Shown: positions 33,050-47,400, numbered from the stretch's first letter. The stretch: DNA of 64,000 nt from Isoetes taiwanensis (GCA_021234155.1 JAJEKV010000144.1:372001-436000), one strand, 5' to 3'. The notes: generated by a model from the letters alone, not told the origin. Program-made: numbers and translations.

Positions 33050-33625
33050 TGCCCGGGCTGCCGTGAATGTTATGATGCCCTCGGCATTCGTGACGCTGAG
33101 AAAACCTTTGTAATTTGTGTCATGTGGCTTTTTTGGGCACGCAAGATACTTTATAAATTTTTTTGTGGTTCTCTATAAGCATGGTATCTTGAGATGGCTT
33201 ATTACTTCATTTGTTTGTTTTGTTTAGATGTTTTCCTTATGCCGTTGTTTTGAGAGCCCCTTGCTTCCGTGGATGGGTGCATAAATAACCCACCTAAGAT
33301 GGCTCAGGTTCCTCACAAATACTTGGTAGCTTTAAATCTCAATGACTAGTGGAGGAGGACCTCCAAGTAGTCAGCTCCTTGTGTGTGTTGTTAGCCCCAT
33401 CAAGCAAGAGCTTAAAACCAACAAGATAACGACAATATCTAAACGAAACAAACAAATGAAATAACAAGCAACCCAAATAACCATTCTCTAAAAACCAAAA
33501 AAATTAATAAATTATAAAGTGGCTGCGATGTCCGTAAAAAGCCACATGGCCATAGTTACGGCGTCTTAATGCTGAGACCTCAATGTACCATAGCAATGTC
33601 TCGGCCTCCCAACCCATAACGCAGA
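33050..33625. repeat. Large inverted repeat (foldback), arms ~155-215 bp
   Basis: The left arm (clear at 33109-33264) and right arm (33404-33560) are degenerate reverse complements around a ~140-bp loop. Shared anchors include CATGTGGCTTTTT, ACTTTATAA and TTCATTTGTTTGTTT followed by GTTTAGAT. Weaker similarity extends outward to about 33050 and 33625 (CTCGGCATT against CTCAGCATT). This could be a foldback element or two copies of one repeat in opposite orientation. Confidence 0.65.
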
Positions 33626-34989
33626 GCACTGAGGGCCAACAATAAATTTTATTGGCAGGACTACTTAGAGTCAAGGATGCTGAATATTATTACCAGAGGA
33701 TTAGAGTTTACAGATAAGTTACCAAATATATAAATGCAGCACTTGGATTTTCGAGTTCAAATCGGCTCGGCATAGTACAGCTTATGGATAAAATCGTGGG
33801 GCGGAACCTTCTTTTATGCGAATATATATTAGAATTTTTATGTGGTTACTGCGCAGTTTTCGGTAATTACGACGGTAACCTGGCCAGGCTTCGGACATGG
33901 TATATACTAGGTATGAATGTGTCTTATAGACTCCGCAATTCTGTGTATGCAGTAATTTCCATAGGTTTGAAATAAGAGCGTGCTGATGTATATACTTTTG
34001 AAGAGCGGTGGAAAGCTAGTGACTCTGCGTTACAATAAAACTCGGCTAAAAGTTTCTATCCTCAGATAATTTAAGATAATCGTAGACGCGTTATGTATAT
34101 AATTAAGTAGTACTGTGGAGATAAAAAAGATGATAATATTTGTGAAGGTACGAGGGATATATGGTACTGTGAAAGCACAAGAATATCCATAATTATTTCT
34201 AGATTTAGTAGGATTCTCAAAACTCTGGTGCTAAGGGATGACGCCAAGATCTACCTTTTAGAAGGGATGGATTTAAAATGGAGCATAACCCTCGATGCCG
34301 ATCCTCAATGATCTATCTTGGAGAAGGGATGGATTTATGTATGAAATTTTACGCAATGTGCAATGGTCCATGTTGAATGGCTTGGAAAATATGGCAAAAA
34401 CTATGTAACTATTATTCCCATAATCACCTAGTAATATAAAAGGGTTAAGAGATAATATCAAAATTAAGGAAGGAAGAAAGGAAGGTTCTTTTATTATCCC
34501 CATGAGGCCAATCTTCATGGGACCTTAAATTATACAGCAAAGCCCTTTCGCTACCCTGGATTAAAAACCCCCTTAGGAGGGAAAACCGCCGCAGCTAGAA
34601 TAATCCTCGGCTGGCAACTATACAAATATACATATGACATTGAATTCTCAAGACTTCATGTAAACCTTGACAAAAGCTATATATCCATGCAGGAAGGTAG
34701 TTCATATATAGATGGGATCCAGACATATTTGAGAAGAAAAGGTTTTACTATTGTGAAGAGCTTACAAATGGGAAGCCATGGCTATATAAAGGAAGACCCT
34801 TAATAAATAAAAGAAAAATCTCTATTTCTGTGGTTTGATATTCCTCCCCGCAGTAGGCCTCCGTGACGCATTGCCAGAATCGCCATGGCCTACTACATTG
34901 TTCTTCGCTGTTCTCGCCAAGCTTGGCTAAATTGATATTCTTGAGTCCCATTTGAGTGTGCTGTCTTATGCATAGGTTATGGTTCTATT
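33626..34989. other. Unassigned sequence
   Basis: AT-rich. No gene or terminal repeat recognised. The last few hundred bases may belong to the LINE whose tail follows. Confidence 0.35.
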
Positions 34990-35105
34990 CCGGATCATGA
35001 TTATCCTCTCGAATTTTATTCCCCGCCGTGATTTGTATCGCTTTGGCTTGGTGTTTCAATAAAGTTTGTCGCTCTTCAAAAAAAAAAAAATAAAAAAATA
35101 AAAAG
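34990..35105 (+). mobile_element. LINE-like 3' end with A-rich tail
   Basis: A 3'-UTR-like stretch with CAATAAAGTTTGTCGCTCTTC (AATAAA signal) is followed at 35079 by 13 A and an A-rich tail to 35109. CTTC before the A-run matches other LINE ends in the window (53285). The upstream extent cannot be defined. Confidence 0.5.
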
Positions 35106-35109
35106 AAAA

Positions 35110-37690
35110 ACTTGCCTTTTATCAGTATGGACCTTGGACCTTTGAGAAAAGGCCAAGATATTAAAGGAAGATACTTTAAATATTGAAGGATCGAATCTAT
35201 ATAAGGATTCAGCGACAAGGCTGAAGGCGACAATGGCCATTTGTAGCAGGTGGCGATACCTAAACATAGCAACTAACTACAAAGTATTATAGCAGCCTGC
35301 AACGACGCATGTCGGCCGACTAAAAGTGCCACAACGGCTCTTCAAAGGCTGCAACTAGTCCATATCAATTTGTTGAAATACAAATCTATGTTGTTTGTGA
35401 TCTTCTCTCATTATTCAGTTATAGTAATGATGCAAGATCTTCTACATACCTTAATTTCCTCAACTCATATCAAAATCATAATGAGCAATGTATTTACTAA
35501 CCTAGATCCATTTGCCATTAGTCATTAGGTAACCATTTACAATGGTGGTATGGAATGAGCACCATTGTTGTATATCTTACCATTAGCCCTTTGCAGCTGC
35601 ACATCAGCTGCTTTCCTGCAAACCATATTGCAACTCACCCTTTCAAAGTTGAAAGAATGTAAAATGATCATCTTTGAGAACTCCAAGCATATAGTCACTA
35701 CGTTATATACCTTTGCCGACCTTTGGTTTCTTGTCATACTAAATGGAAACACCAAGATCCTATTGTGTCAATTCTTATCCCTTCTTTCAAAAATTCATGG
35801 AGAGGAAAAAGACAAAGGGGAAATAGCCTCATTGCCATCTTGCCGAATAGTAGTATATCTGAGACTTCTGCATACCTAATTGAAGCAAATGCTAGGTTAG
35901 AAAGCGTAATCTTATTGATAACGTTAAGCGTAAGATATCACAACAATAGTTGCACGCACCATTTTGCAAGAGCAAAATTATTTTGTCGCAAGAGTACAGT
36001 AAAACAAACCCATATCCTCATTTCCCTACTTGCAACATTCTATAACCAGTCATTTTATATCTAATCGGATGTTACAAAAAATGAGTATCTTAATTTTGTT
36101 CTAACTTGCTTAATGCATGGTGGTTTATCATATTCCATTGAATTCCATACAAATGAAATGTGTACTAATGAAAAAACTTCTTTGAACATGTAAAAAAGAC
36201 CAGGAATATCTAAGGTGACCATCAATTTTCACAAGTCCAAAAAGCATAGTGACGCCCCCGGTTTCCGGCACGCATGCCCGTGGGGAAATCTCTGGAATAT
36301 ACGCCCCTAAATGCTTCCTGGTTTTAATAGCTTCAGAGTTGTAAGTTGTAAACTGACTCATTCTAAGTTGTTTTTGTGAGCTTGTAGCGCGGGCAATTTG
36401 CTGCAAATAACTCTGAAAGTTTTATCTTACTGCACCAATGTCATATAATCATGTTTCTTTTGACTACTTCTTTTTCCTCAGATCTATCCAACATCTTTAA
36501 AGCTTTCTCGAGACACTTCTATGCGTCATATATAAAGTGGAGAAACATGAGTTTAGAGACATGTTTTACTTAATTTAGCGCTTAGGATCGTGAAGCTCCT
36601 TCTACTCGGACTACTAAAATGAGGAAGCAAGAAAGCACAACTATAGCCCAAGTAAGATCAAATGGAAGAGCAAGCAAGTATCGAGGGAGAAACGCATCAG
36701 AGCCCAAGCAAACCTTCTTCACTCCAAACACTCGAGAAGTGCTCCTCAAGTAGAAGACCGGCTTATCCTACCCACCGCTCCACAAGAGTACAAACACCGT
36801 CATGTCAAGATCATCCAGCCACGCACTGTGACATCGCCAGTGCAAATTTCCACTACCTCTTGTGGCAGCGCAACACAAGATCTAACTTATGACACGAAAG
36901 TGGCTCCCACAATAGAAGGAGGGAACGGTCTCGGCTAATCAACGAGCCAACTAAGAAGGCAACATCCTCGACGCCTATAAATTCCACCTTTGTGGTAATA
37001 TAGGGTGATGCGCCTATGACACGCTGTGATTAGATGGAGATGCACTCAATAAAGGCAATCGCGGATGAGGAGATATGCCTTCAACAACTAGGTGATGGCT
37101 TCACAAAAAATTTCTACCAGTAATTAGGAATGTGTAAAATGTAAATGTAAATGTATTATTCTCACTGGTTAGACCCTCGTGTCCATATAGGCGGCCATGT
37201 TACATACAGTTGGCTATATATAAAATATAGATACATCAAACAAGGCCAGCTGGCCTCGGCTATCTACCAACTCATCTAGCTCCAATAACTCCCTTGCTAG
37301 CTTCCACTCCAATCATCTAGATACCGCAAGAACTACAACATCTGCTTTTTCTCTAGGGAGATCACGTATACTAGATACCTATAATTCCATGTTGGTCCTG
37401 CGAAATAAGAGAGAATCCCACGATTCTAAGCAAAGCATGTTGTTCGCCTTCCACAAGAGCTCTTTCTACAATAAGAACAGATGAAGTTAAGTTCCCTGTG
37501 AATATCATGAAAGTTTGCACTCCACCTAATTTCCAACTTATGGCTACTTAAGTCTCTAAGCTCCGAATCCGATATATCAAATTTCTCGTGCTAAGGCTTG
37601 CATTTAAATACCGTTTCAGCGATATATACCAACATTGGATTGATCTCACGCTTATAGAAGTCCATTTTCACTCCTGATTTTCCCTCCCAT
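35110..37690. other. Unassigned sequence
   Basis: No recognisable gene. 36600-37020 is purine/CA-rich with a TATA-like GCCTATAAATTCCAC near 36975 and could be an LTR fragment, but no partner copy is present. Confidence 0.35.
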
Positions 37691-37699
37691 GTAGCCTCT

Positions 37700-37960
37700 C
37701 GTGAAAGTATGTTATCATGTACTAAGCATCGAATTCCGCCAATTCTCGTACAATATGAATGTCAATCCCCAATTGTTTGCCCACTCACAAACTTGCCGAT
37801 ACCATCCTCAATGCTCTTGTAACCGATTCTACTTCAGCGCTTGAGATGTTATTCTAGTATCATTTAATTTCCTCACTCAAAGGGTTAAATAAAGTGATTC
37901 TCCTTCAAGAGGAAGGAATCCAACTTCCGCTTAAGAGCATTGTATATGGTAAGGCTTTGA
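37700..37960 (-). pseudogene. Possible RNase H-like remnant of a LINE
   Basis: On the minus strand an ITSSAEVESVTRALRMVSAS stretch, then LGIDIHIVRELAEFDA, resembles the RNase H fold seen at the C-terminus of some plant LINEs (an AEA..ALxxAL helix followed by LGI.. and a V-x-E-x-D strand). There are stops, and no poly(A) tail is visible. Weak assignment. Confidence 0.3.
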
Positions 37961-38404
37961 CTCTGGCAATTCATCGAGAGAAGGAAACGCTTTTAAAATT
38001 ACCTCCCCAACCTTGTCCTATTACTCTTTGATAGGCCAGCCCCTACACTTGGTAACTCCATAGAGCAAAAACTGGGCGTACCAATGTTTTGAACACATCA
38101 GCTTCCTCAAACCCACTTTGTCCACATGGTTATTCCCTCCTGCATATGCTTATAGGCATCAGGAAGTGCCCGCATGCCACCTACTATTCTTCTTTCTACC
38201 CCTAGCATTCCATTTGTATCCATCCGCTACCTCAATCCCCAAATACTTTGTGGTATGTACGAAGTTTGTTCCTAAAAGTCTCCTCTCTATACATCATATC
38301 TAAATTTTCTCTACCTATAACTACTACTTTGGTTTTTCCTTTGTCTTCACACGCGCATGCCCTCGTGGATATGTAAAAAACACCTCGCAGGTTTTGCTTA
38401 ACAC

Positions 38405-39426
38405 TAGAGTTGTTCCTGCGGACCCGGGCTTTTCTTTGGGTTCACATCAACCCGCATGGGTCCCTCTAACTCTCCCATATATTAGGGATCAGTTCTTCAA
38501 GTGATACTTATATGAGATTCTAAATATGAAATATCCCAATTCTGTGGGGTGATTAAATCTGGGTTAAAATACCCATATTCAATGCTTGGGCAAAATAAAA
38601 TTCTTTTCACAAGTTTGGGTACAAATCGCACCTTTGAAATACATAATTCAATTCAATGGTTTCATGATATGCTATAATCTCATGACACTCAACATGAAAT
38701 ACAAATTTCAAAAATGGAACATTAGTTTTCTATGGAACGTAGGCCTACAAATGCTACTCATATTTAAATTCCCCATGTGATTTCATGTAAAATTTGATAT
38801 ATATTAATGAGCAAATCATAATTTCAATCCTTTTGAGAGACCCAATTGGGTCCCTTAAGGAATTCCCTAAAAACAGACATCCAGAACCATTTCATATCCA
38901 TGATATTGGAAATAGAATAAGAACAAAATGTGAAGGTACTATTATTTTCAATGGAAATAGATACAAAAGTAATTACACGCCTTGCTAAATGGATTTCATT
39001 TTTCAAAAAGGGAGTAGTACTGCTGAATTTCCAAAAATTTTGAACCCTCGAGAGGGACCTAACTGGGTCCATATAAAGAACTTCAACTTCAAAATTTAAA
39101 GGAATTATTTCTCAAAATTCTAACAATTTGCTAGATTGAAAAAAAGCTCAGTACTTCGTTCAGTTACGTATTGCTTAGGAAAAATCATATTTCTTGAAAT
39201 AATGTGAAATGTTAAAGACTTTGAGAATCAACTTGACCCCTTTGCATTCGGCTCCACATTATGTTTTGGTAATAGAAGCTTTTTTATATTTTTCATAAAA
39301 TTTTCATATATGTACACTCAAGCGGAGAACAAAGTATTATGAGTATGTAGACAAATTCTTTATCTAGGGCTATAATAGAATTTCAAAGAAGTCTTATGGG
39401 CCATTTGGGTTCATCGAACAACTCTA
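38405..39426. mobile_element. Short TIR element (MITE-like, ~1.0 kb)
   Basis: TAGAGTTGTTC at 38405 is the exact reverse complement of GAACAACTCTA ending at 39426. Partial matching continues inward (GGACCCGGGC against GGGCCATTTGGGTTC). Several GGGTCC-type motifs lie inside (38470, 38850, 39065). No transposase. If the outer TA pairs are the TSD it would be Tc1/mariner-like; the GC-rich subterminal motifs also recall hAT. No 8-bp duplication is evident. Confidence 0.5.
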
Positions 39427-42400
39427 ATTATTAATTATTCTTGTAAACACGATCGCATTTTAGATAGAAGAATAGCATCGTGCATATAGCGAGGTATAGC
39501 ATATCCTGCAATTCTAACTCCACTGCACCTCCCTTCGTTTTAGCCCTTGATTCCTGGTTTCATCAATAAAAGAGGCGAAGAGTTGGAGACAATGAACTGT
39601 TTCACCCCTATGTGCGATCCTACCTTCTGCAGTCCATTCATGGGAAATGATAACTCAACCAAGACCTTTTTCATACAATGCGGCTACACCATTCCTGAAT
39701 TCCCGGGGGACTTGCAGTGCCTCCAACCTTTGCTTAAGCCTGGCGAAACCACGTCAAAAGCATGCAAAATCAACAAAGCAACGGTATAACACATTACTTG
39801 CACCTTTTGCTCCCCTCACGCAGTAGCTCTAAAGGTCATAAGGTGGTCAATGATTGAGAAATCCTTTCTAAATACTGCTTGGCCTAATGCCCTTACCTCA
39901 TCTCCTCGCCCATTGACTAATTTTCTTTTCAAGTATTGCACCAAAGAGTTTAGCCATGATACTGCGATCGACTATAGTCACGGTAGTTTCTCAGCATGTG
40001 CGGTCTACTTTGAAGATAGAGCACAATGCGATTAACACACCATTGTTAAAACCCATCTTGTAGGGTTGATTAAAGATTTACGCTATTCTTTTGAACATGT
40101 TGCCCTCCCATTTAGGAAGCTCAATTTGCTAGGCCATCAGAGTCTCTTGCTTTCCCATTAGCCATAGCTAGCAAGAAGCAGCTTTACATTATCAGCTGAA
40201 AAATATTTTTTTATGCTCTCCTCCTTTGAAGCCATACCATGCATGCGGTACATGATACATTCTGTGCATACTCCTGGTAGCTCATTCCTAGAAAAGCCGT
40301 CATTATCTCAGAAGCCGAGGTGGAACATCAAAGCATGCAAAGGTAGAAGCATTGACACCTTAACGACAAGGATAGCAAAACTGAGAAGCACCTTCGGCAA
40401 AGGAGTCAAGATAATAGCGGGCTATTCGAAAGAGTATATCTAAGTGCTTCTTCAACTCAAAGGTCCAAGGTCTTGGATATAAGGATCCATCATCCAGACA
40501 ACATAGCCGGCTGAGGAGGGAGAGCCATGATACTTTACTTGCGAGGAAGGCAGAGCAGCCATAGAGGGACCAAGGCGAGGCCCGGCTGGAAGTGCTTAGG
40601 CTTCTTCATAGGCTCCATAGAACCTTGGGGAGGATCAAGCCAGAAGCCAGCGAAGAGGCGCCAATCAAGGTCACGAGGAAGGTACCATAGGACAAGAAGG
40701 CGCTGCTTGCTTTACGTAGGAGCATGACCGCGTCAAGCCATGTGATCGAGGAAATCAAACAAGTAAGATTAGGCTTCGATGGAGCGACTAGAAACCCGAG
40801 CCGATGGCTGCATGCAACCCAGGCGAACCCAAGGATCGGCGATTCAAAGAACAGCGGCGAGAGAGAACAACTACAGAGAAGTATAGCCAAAGGATTCATG
40901 CAACCTCGAGAGACACCTCAAATAGCTTCAAAGCATCATGAAGGGAACAATTACCGCCCAAAACGAGGATCGAGAGCGGAACCCGAAATGTCAAAGCATC
41001 AACGACCAGCACACCTTTAAGTTAGAATGTGATCGCAATGTTGTGCCATAGCCCGGAACAAACAGGTGTCTGAGATAGGAAGATATAGATCGTCAACACC
41101 ATTTTCACGGGAGGAACAGATGACATTGCAAGGGTAGGTGTGCAGCTTTCGAGGAGGCACAAGGGGGACCTAATAGCTCTAGTAGTAATTGTAATTATGC
41201 TGGCTACTATATGCTTTGCGGATATAGTTCCCCTTGTTATTCCTTCCCTCCCATAAGTAGCGGATCAAAGGAAGAGATGCCATGCAATTTCGCAGGGATC
41301 AACATCCTTAACACTCTTGAACGACAATAGCGACAAGAGGACTCGGCGTATGGGGAGCGTCCGATGGAGTCGAAAGAAACAATGCTCGGATCTGATGCGT
41401 CAACTTTAGTTTACTTGAGACAAAGAGTTCAAGATGAAAGATCTTTTCAACTGGCCACCTTGAGGGCTTTTAGTAAAGATTTCAAATGATCAACTACACC
41501 ATCAAAACCACCAGCAATGAGGAGGCTTCCTAGCGAGAACAAAGTCAACCTGCATCAGGAGGAGCCGTCGAGGAGGCCGGAAGTATCCCGGCTGACTTCG
41601 AACGTTACCTTGCTACTTCAATGACGAGTGGATGAACTTCCTAGCAAGCTCAAGGGCCTAGTAGGTTAAATGTATGGGTAACATCCATATTGGGATTAGA
41701 AGGCATTTCCAGATATTCTACATTTGAAAGGATTGCTTTAATATTGAGCTAAGCGTCAGCGAGGATTGGGAAGGAAATTATGCGATTGTTAGCAGGACAT
41801 CCAACATATTGAAACTACTTGGTGAGATTGATCACCTGCGCTAAGAAAAGGAATCATTACTAGGATAATTGTTGACCATGTATAAAGCTAGTACCTCAAA
41901 GAATAATCAGCAGAAAGAAAAAGTAATCTAACAAGTCCGGTAACATTGCGATGGCATCAATTCGATTGGTAGGAATATTCTAAAGAGTTTAAATAACTAG
42001 AAAGGGGAATCTCTAGAATACAAAAGAATACTACATGCAAAGGTACATCTAAAATAAAATTATAGTAATCAAATAGTCTTTTGAGGACAAAGATTGTCAT
42101 GATGACAAAACCTTGTGGTTTAAGAATAAGACCTAACTAAGTGGTAACCCATAGCTATATTGAAATAAATGATAGCATAATATGTGTATCCATCTTAGAT
42201 GGTTATATATATGTTAGCTAAAGGCTAGTAAGTGTCAGCTAAGAGTGAGAGCATTATATAACCTCTTAGGGGAGAGAATAGATATGGCGTTGTGTACAGC
42301 GTCATTGAGAATCTTGAGACCATTTTTCTTTTCGAGAGAAGAAAGTGGAAGTCAATCTTATGATTGAGCGTACTTGCATCTCTTAGGGATTGAGGCATTG

Positions 42401-44082
42401 AATTGTAGAATTAAATGAAGCGTGAACGAGGAGGCCTTCCAGCGTCTTGAGGCCCGGCGTGGTAGCTAACTACAGATGAAGTGGAGCAAAGGTATGGGAA
42501 CAATCCACCGCTGACCAAGTCATCTCTAAAAATTGCTCCGCGCCCGGCTCAATGGGGTGGATCGCGTTCCTACAGCCTTAGGTAAGGTGTGGCATGTATT
42601 TATAAGCTTTAATGTCTTATTGATAAGTTAAATATAGATCCTAATAAGCGCATAGAGTTGCGTACACATATGTATCATAGGGAAATAAGGTTAAATAACA
42701 ACGATAATGTGAAGTAGCATGTTAATTAATCCTTACGCGGGATGCAATTCCTTCAAAGGTTAGCTATATGACCTCGGGGTCCTTATAAATATAAATAGAA
42801 AATAGAATCGGATACATCTTAGGGATATACTTCAAAGAGTGTGTGAGGACCCAAAGGAAGAGAATAAGAAACACATCTAATTCTTGTGTATGATAATTAA
42901 AACCTTGTCTATGTAACAATATGTCATCCGGGGTTATTGTTTTAAATGTCGCGATCAAAGTCATTAAATATTGTAAAGCTTAGAGTAAATATATAATTGT
43001 GTACTATCCCGAGGAGTAATGTATCCAGATACTATGATAATGTTAATTCATAAATATTACCTTAGGGTAATTATGTTAATGCTTATGCATTAAGGAGCAT
43101 GAGAAATCGTACGGGGTTTCAAGCTAATCTACATACATTATATAGGTATGGGTTGCATCGTTTGTTACCGATATTGGAAGCCACTATGGTGATCTCTGGG
43201 GCCGTGAAGTGTAATGTCAATATGTAGGCATGATGGCGGTTACTTGCTTGGATGAGTGGAAGGTAGATTAAAAGTCTACTTCGTCCGCGAGGTAGGCGAC
43301 CACCTCGAATATAGAGGTCATTGAGAATGCATTGATAGGAAAGCACCTTAGTCAATGCCTACGAGGACCTATCCTTCAAGCCAAAATCATGAGAATCCTA
43401 TCCTCCGTCTCGGGCAACTAAAGGGTGTAGGCATGAGGCATATAGGCATTATAGGCTGTCTCCGCGACCGCGATGGAAGAAGCATCCTCTTCCCTCTGTG
43501 GGAGATTAGTCGGCATGCATTCATGTAGATAGATGGGGTAGTTCCCCTTATAACCAACTACATTAATATTCTAAGCGTCGGAGGCAAGTGAGAGCGAAGA
43601 GCCGTGAGAATTAGCATCACGAGCACCTTGTATAGATAGTTCTAGAATAGTTGTGATTTCTACCATTGAGCTAATAAACTTAAATCTTGTGTAAGCTAGT
43701 AATTAATGTAATTATAGATATTGTAGAGTATCACGAGGGATTTCAAGGTGCAAAGGCGTGCAACCACAAATTTTGTTATAGCAGTATTGCAGGGATGAAA
43801 ATTACCTTGGAAGTGTAAATTTTTGTATGAAATTGATAAACTTTGATAAACTTAAATGTTGTATTAAAGTAAGGTTAGTAATTACCTTTGCGTTGATTAA
43901 GTTATGAAGTGATAAGTTAATTGGATAATGAAATGAATGCAGTGTGTCTTAAACATTACCCTAGAGTAATTCAATAATTGTGTAAGTATAATAATAATAG
44001 AATTGTATGCATCAAGTTGATTCAGTTAAGAAGATCCCAAGATTAAGGAGACCACAATCTTTAGCGGACTGACATCATTTCA
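39427..44082. other. Unassigned sequence
   Basis: Long anonymous stretch. 39547-39789 and 40213-40443 are open but unrecognised; 40500-41020 is GC-richer and purine-rich. 42200-42590 has LTR-like features (TATATAA near 42255) without a partner copy. 41700-44080 is probably the decayed interior of the LTR element whose possible 3' LTR follows. Confidence 0.35.
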
Positions 44083-44459
44083 AGGTGGGAGAATGTGGAA
44101 ACACATTGTACGATTATCACGATTTCAAGGCATTATCTTGTCTTACAAATCAGCATTACACACCATTCCGTGGCGGTGTATGCCAGCGTGTGGCCAGGCA
44201 AGTAGCACCTGGGGGCAGCTTGCAAAGGTGTGTGCGGCCCAATTATGGGCACATTTGATCGTAATGCCTTATCCATGTATGTGTGTCAATGTGTACACAT
44301 TTATCCGTAATGTACACATTTATCACATAATGAATATCTAGAGCAAATCCCGAAGGATAAACAAACAAGACCTTTGAAAATATATTCGGCCGGATAGATT
44401 CAATCTCAGCAATTCCAAGGCTACTACATAAGGACAAAGCGAGAATGCTTCATTCAACA
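44083..44459 (+). repeat. Possible Gypsy-type polypurine tract plus LTR
   Basis: AGGTGGGAGAA (44083-44093), a typical Ty3/Gypsy polypurine tract, leads directly into TGTGGAAACAC (44094). A candidate end, CTTCATTCAACA, stops at 44459, giving TG...CA and 366 bp. TGTACACATTTAT is repeated at 44290-44325. The second LTR and coding regions were not found, so this is tentative. Confidence 0.4.
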
Positions 44460-47400
44460 AAGCCATGGCGGTCGATAATTGGGGAATAAAAATTATTAAT
44501 TACTAGTTATGGTGCAGTGCGGGCTTAGTAGCTAATTGAAGAGGTGGATTTGTTTGGTTGTTGGCATGAATTAAGAATAGAATAGAATAGACCACATACA
44601 AATAGTCATAACCTAACATTGTTAAAATTCGAGAGCATGTGATTTCTTGAATATGATCTATGTGCTAGTGAAAATCGAACACCGGACCTGGTTTTGTTCT
44701 CCTCAACACATGCTTTTAGTTTATGCATTTATATATATAATTGCTTAGGATAGTTTGTGATCCCTCATTTCTGTAAGCATAATTTAAGATCAAGAACCCA
44801 CGAGGTGTTTCTCAAAATAGCAATAAGAAGAATAAAATCAAACCAAAATATGGCTTCATTTCCAAGCAGTGTTGTTGGGCTCTTACAACAATGTTTTTGT
44901 GTTGGAATTGGTATTTTTTAAGTATTTTTTTCTCACCCTATGGTAGTCGATGGGATTTTGTGCATTTAGATGGTTATCTGATCTAGTGGCCTATAGGTCA
45001 CTTCCTCACTTCATGGTAGTCGATGGGTGTTGGACTGGCCAATGTTGAAATGCAAGAATATACTCATAATGGAAAAACTTGGAACTCCAAGAATGTAGAA
45101 TAATCAAGAATAGCCTTGTGAAGATTGTGGTAACTGGATTAGTGAATAGGCATTGATCATTCTCCAGAAATAGCATCATGATTTTATGCAATTCATAATC
45201 AATAGGGTTTTTTATAAGAGCCCTTAGGTCATAATCATCTATATCCAATCTTGGCCATTGAACAACTTTAACATTAAAATAGCATTTCCCGCTAGTGAGT
45301 GAGTGATGGATGGATGGATGGATGGATGGATGTGATTACATTGGAGTTGGCCACATTTGTTTATGCACAATACAACCAAAAGAGCATATTTATCTTCCTC
45401 CTTAGGTGCCTGGTTGTGAAGGTGTAGTAGTTGTGCGAGGGTAAATAGTACTAATTAAGTGATCAAATATGCTTAATGACTAAAGATAAAGATGATGTGC
45501 ACAAAGGATAAAATATGGATCATTGCCACAAATTAAGTAATTCGCATCTAATTTCACACCTTTAAATTGCCCATTTGATGAGACTACTCAAAACATCCAT
45601 CTACTATAGTGCGCACCTTTTGACTCACGATGATCAAGTGTGTAAAGGCCCGGTGTTAATCTCGTACGATATGGTGAAATCATATGGTTTCTTCATTAAA
45701 ATTTATTTATTCAATTGTTGTTGCCATAAGGGTTACATCAAATACACACTAAAAACGAAGCGGACAAATAATTATGTTGTATCATGTCCTTTATTCTACA
45801 TAGAGATGAAAACTATGCAAGTTGGTCTTGTCACAAGGGTGGAGTAAAGAGGGAGAGGGTGTCATCCAATCAAATTTCTATATAGTTGTTTCATCCACGG
45901 CACCAACCATCATACATGACAATAAGCTTAGTTGTTTCATCACACAAAGCATTATTGACTAAGTGAATGAAATAGCGTCGGAAATTTATCCAACATTGAT
46001 ATGCATCATGATGGTGTAGAAGCTGACCTTCTATACAGCCAGTTGTGTCAAGACCATCTTATTTTTATAGATTTGAGGAATTGCTTTTCAAGAGCGGGGA
46101 GATCTTCAAGATGTTGGTCATGGAAAAGGGAAATATTACTCTCTTGACATGTGCGGTGCACCAATGGCTAATATCAAGGTATGAGCCCCATTTCAATCCG
46201 GGTGCATTAATGGTACAATGTGATTGAAGTGATTTCAAAAGTATTTGTTCTAAAACCCGGATGCACTGTATGCACCATTTGAGTATAGAATTTCTTTGGA
46301 GTCAATATGTCATGTTCCCTTGTAGCACAAAGCATACCTAAGTTATGACATGGACACCAAGAAACAAAGCATGTAGGGGAGATACTTAAAAGTAAAGTTT
46401 AAAATGGACTACCATGTTCTTTAGTCTTTTCATGGCAATATTCATTGCAGTAGCTCTTGTTACTAAGGACAATTCTTCTTACAAAGGACAAAGCAAAACA
46501 ATCGTCTTCCTAACAACATGCAATCCTTAATCTATAGAGTAACCATTTGCGTTGAATCACGGATCACGGAACAATCTACTACGCATGCTCTGGAAATCTG
46601 ATGAGATGCAGGATCAATTAAACAAAATTATTATTTCTTTTAGGTCTTTGTTCCAATGAAGCATATTATATTACATGCAGGGATTCGTGAGCAAAGAATT
46701 TAGACCCCAATCTTCCAATATGTCCGACCCATCTCATTCAAGCGATCTAGTAAGAGAACCTTCCTTCCCCATAGATTTTTAAGTTCTTTCTCAACTTTCG
46801 TGTCTTAGAGGCTTGCACTGGATATACTATATGCATCTTTATAATTTATAACCTGCATCGTAAGAGGAGAAAGCCATGGATCAAAAAACCATGGATCTGT
46901 ATGCCTTTTAGCTAGCATGCTTAGTGTGATTCTTAGACAATATTAAAGGCAGGAAACATATGGCGAAGAATACAATCACCAGTGTCAACCTGAGATGATT
47001 TATGCCACGACAAATATTCTAAGATTACACTCTCTAACCACAAAATCATTGAATAACATGTTTCAAGTCTGGATTCACCTTGATTAAGATAATCCTTGAT
47101 GCATCTTAATGGACCTCCACATTTGTAGGCACATGGTTACATTTGAGAATCGTGAGGTGGCTACGAAGATGCTGGAAGGATCACATAAGCTGAACATCGC
47201 ATCTTGTGTGTGTACTATGGAAAAGAATGTAGGTAAATATCCAATGGTTTAAAGCAATTCATATCCATTTTGTTGAATAACGAGAAGCGACCTTAGCATA
47301 ATGAGCAAATCAAGATTTCTTAAATCCGCACTTGCATACTCATCTCAAAACGTACATTACAGAAAAAATTATAAAATGACTAAACAAACAATTGATGGAC

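Noticed and set aside
33700-33780. tRNA-like T-arm string (GAGTTCAAATC)
   Set aside because: No matching acceptor, D- or anticodon arms could be folded around it.
36662-36892. 76-residue Ser/Pro-rich open frame
   Set aside because: No domain, no supporting context; probably chance in CA-rich DNA.
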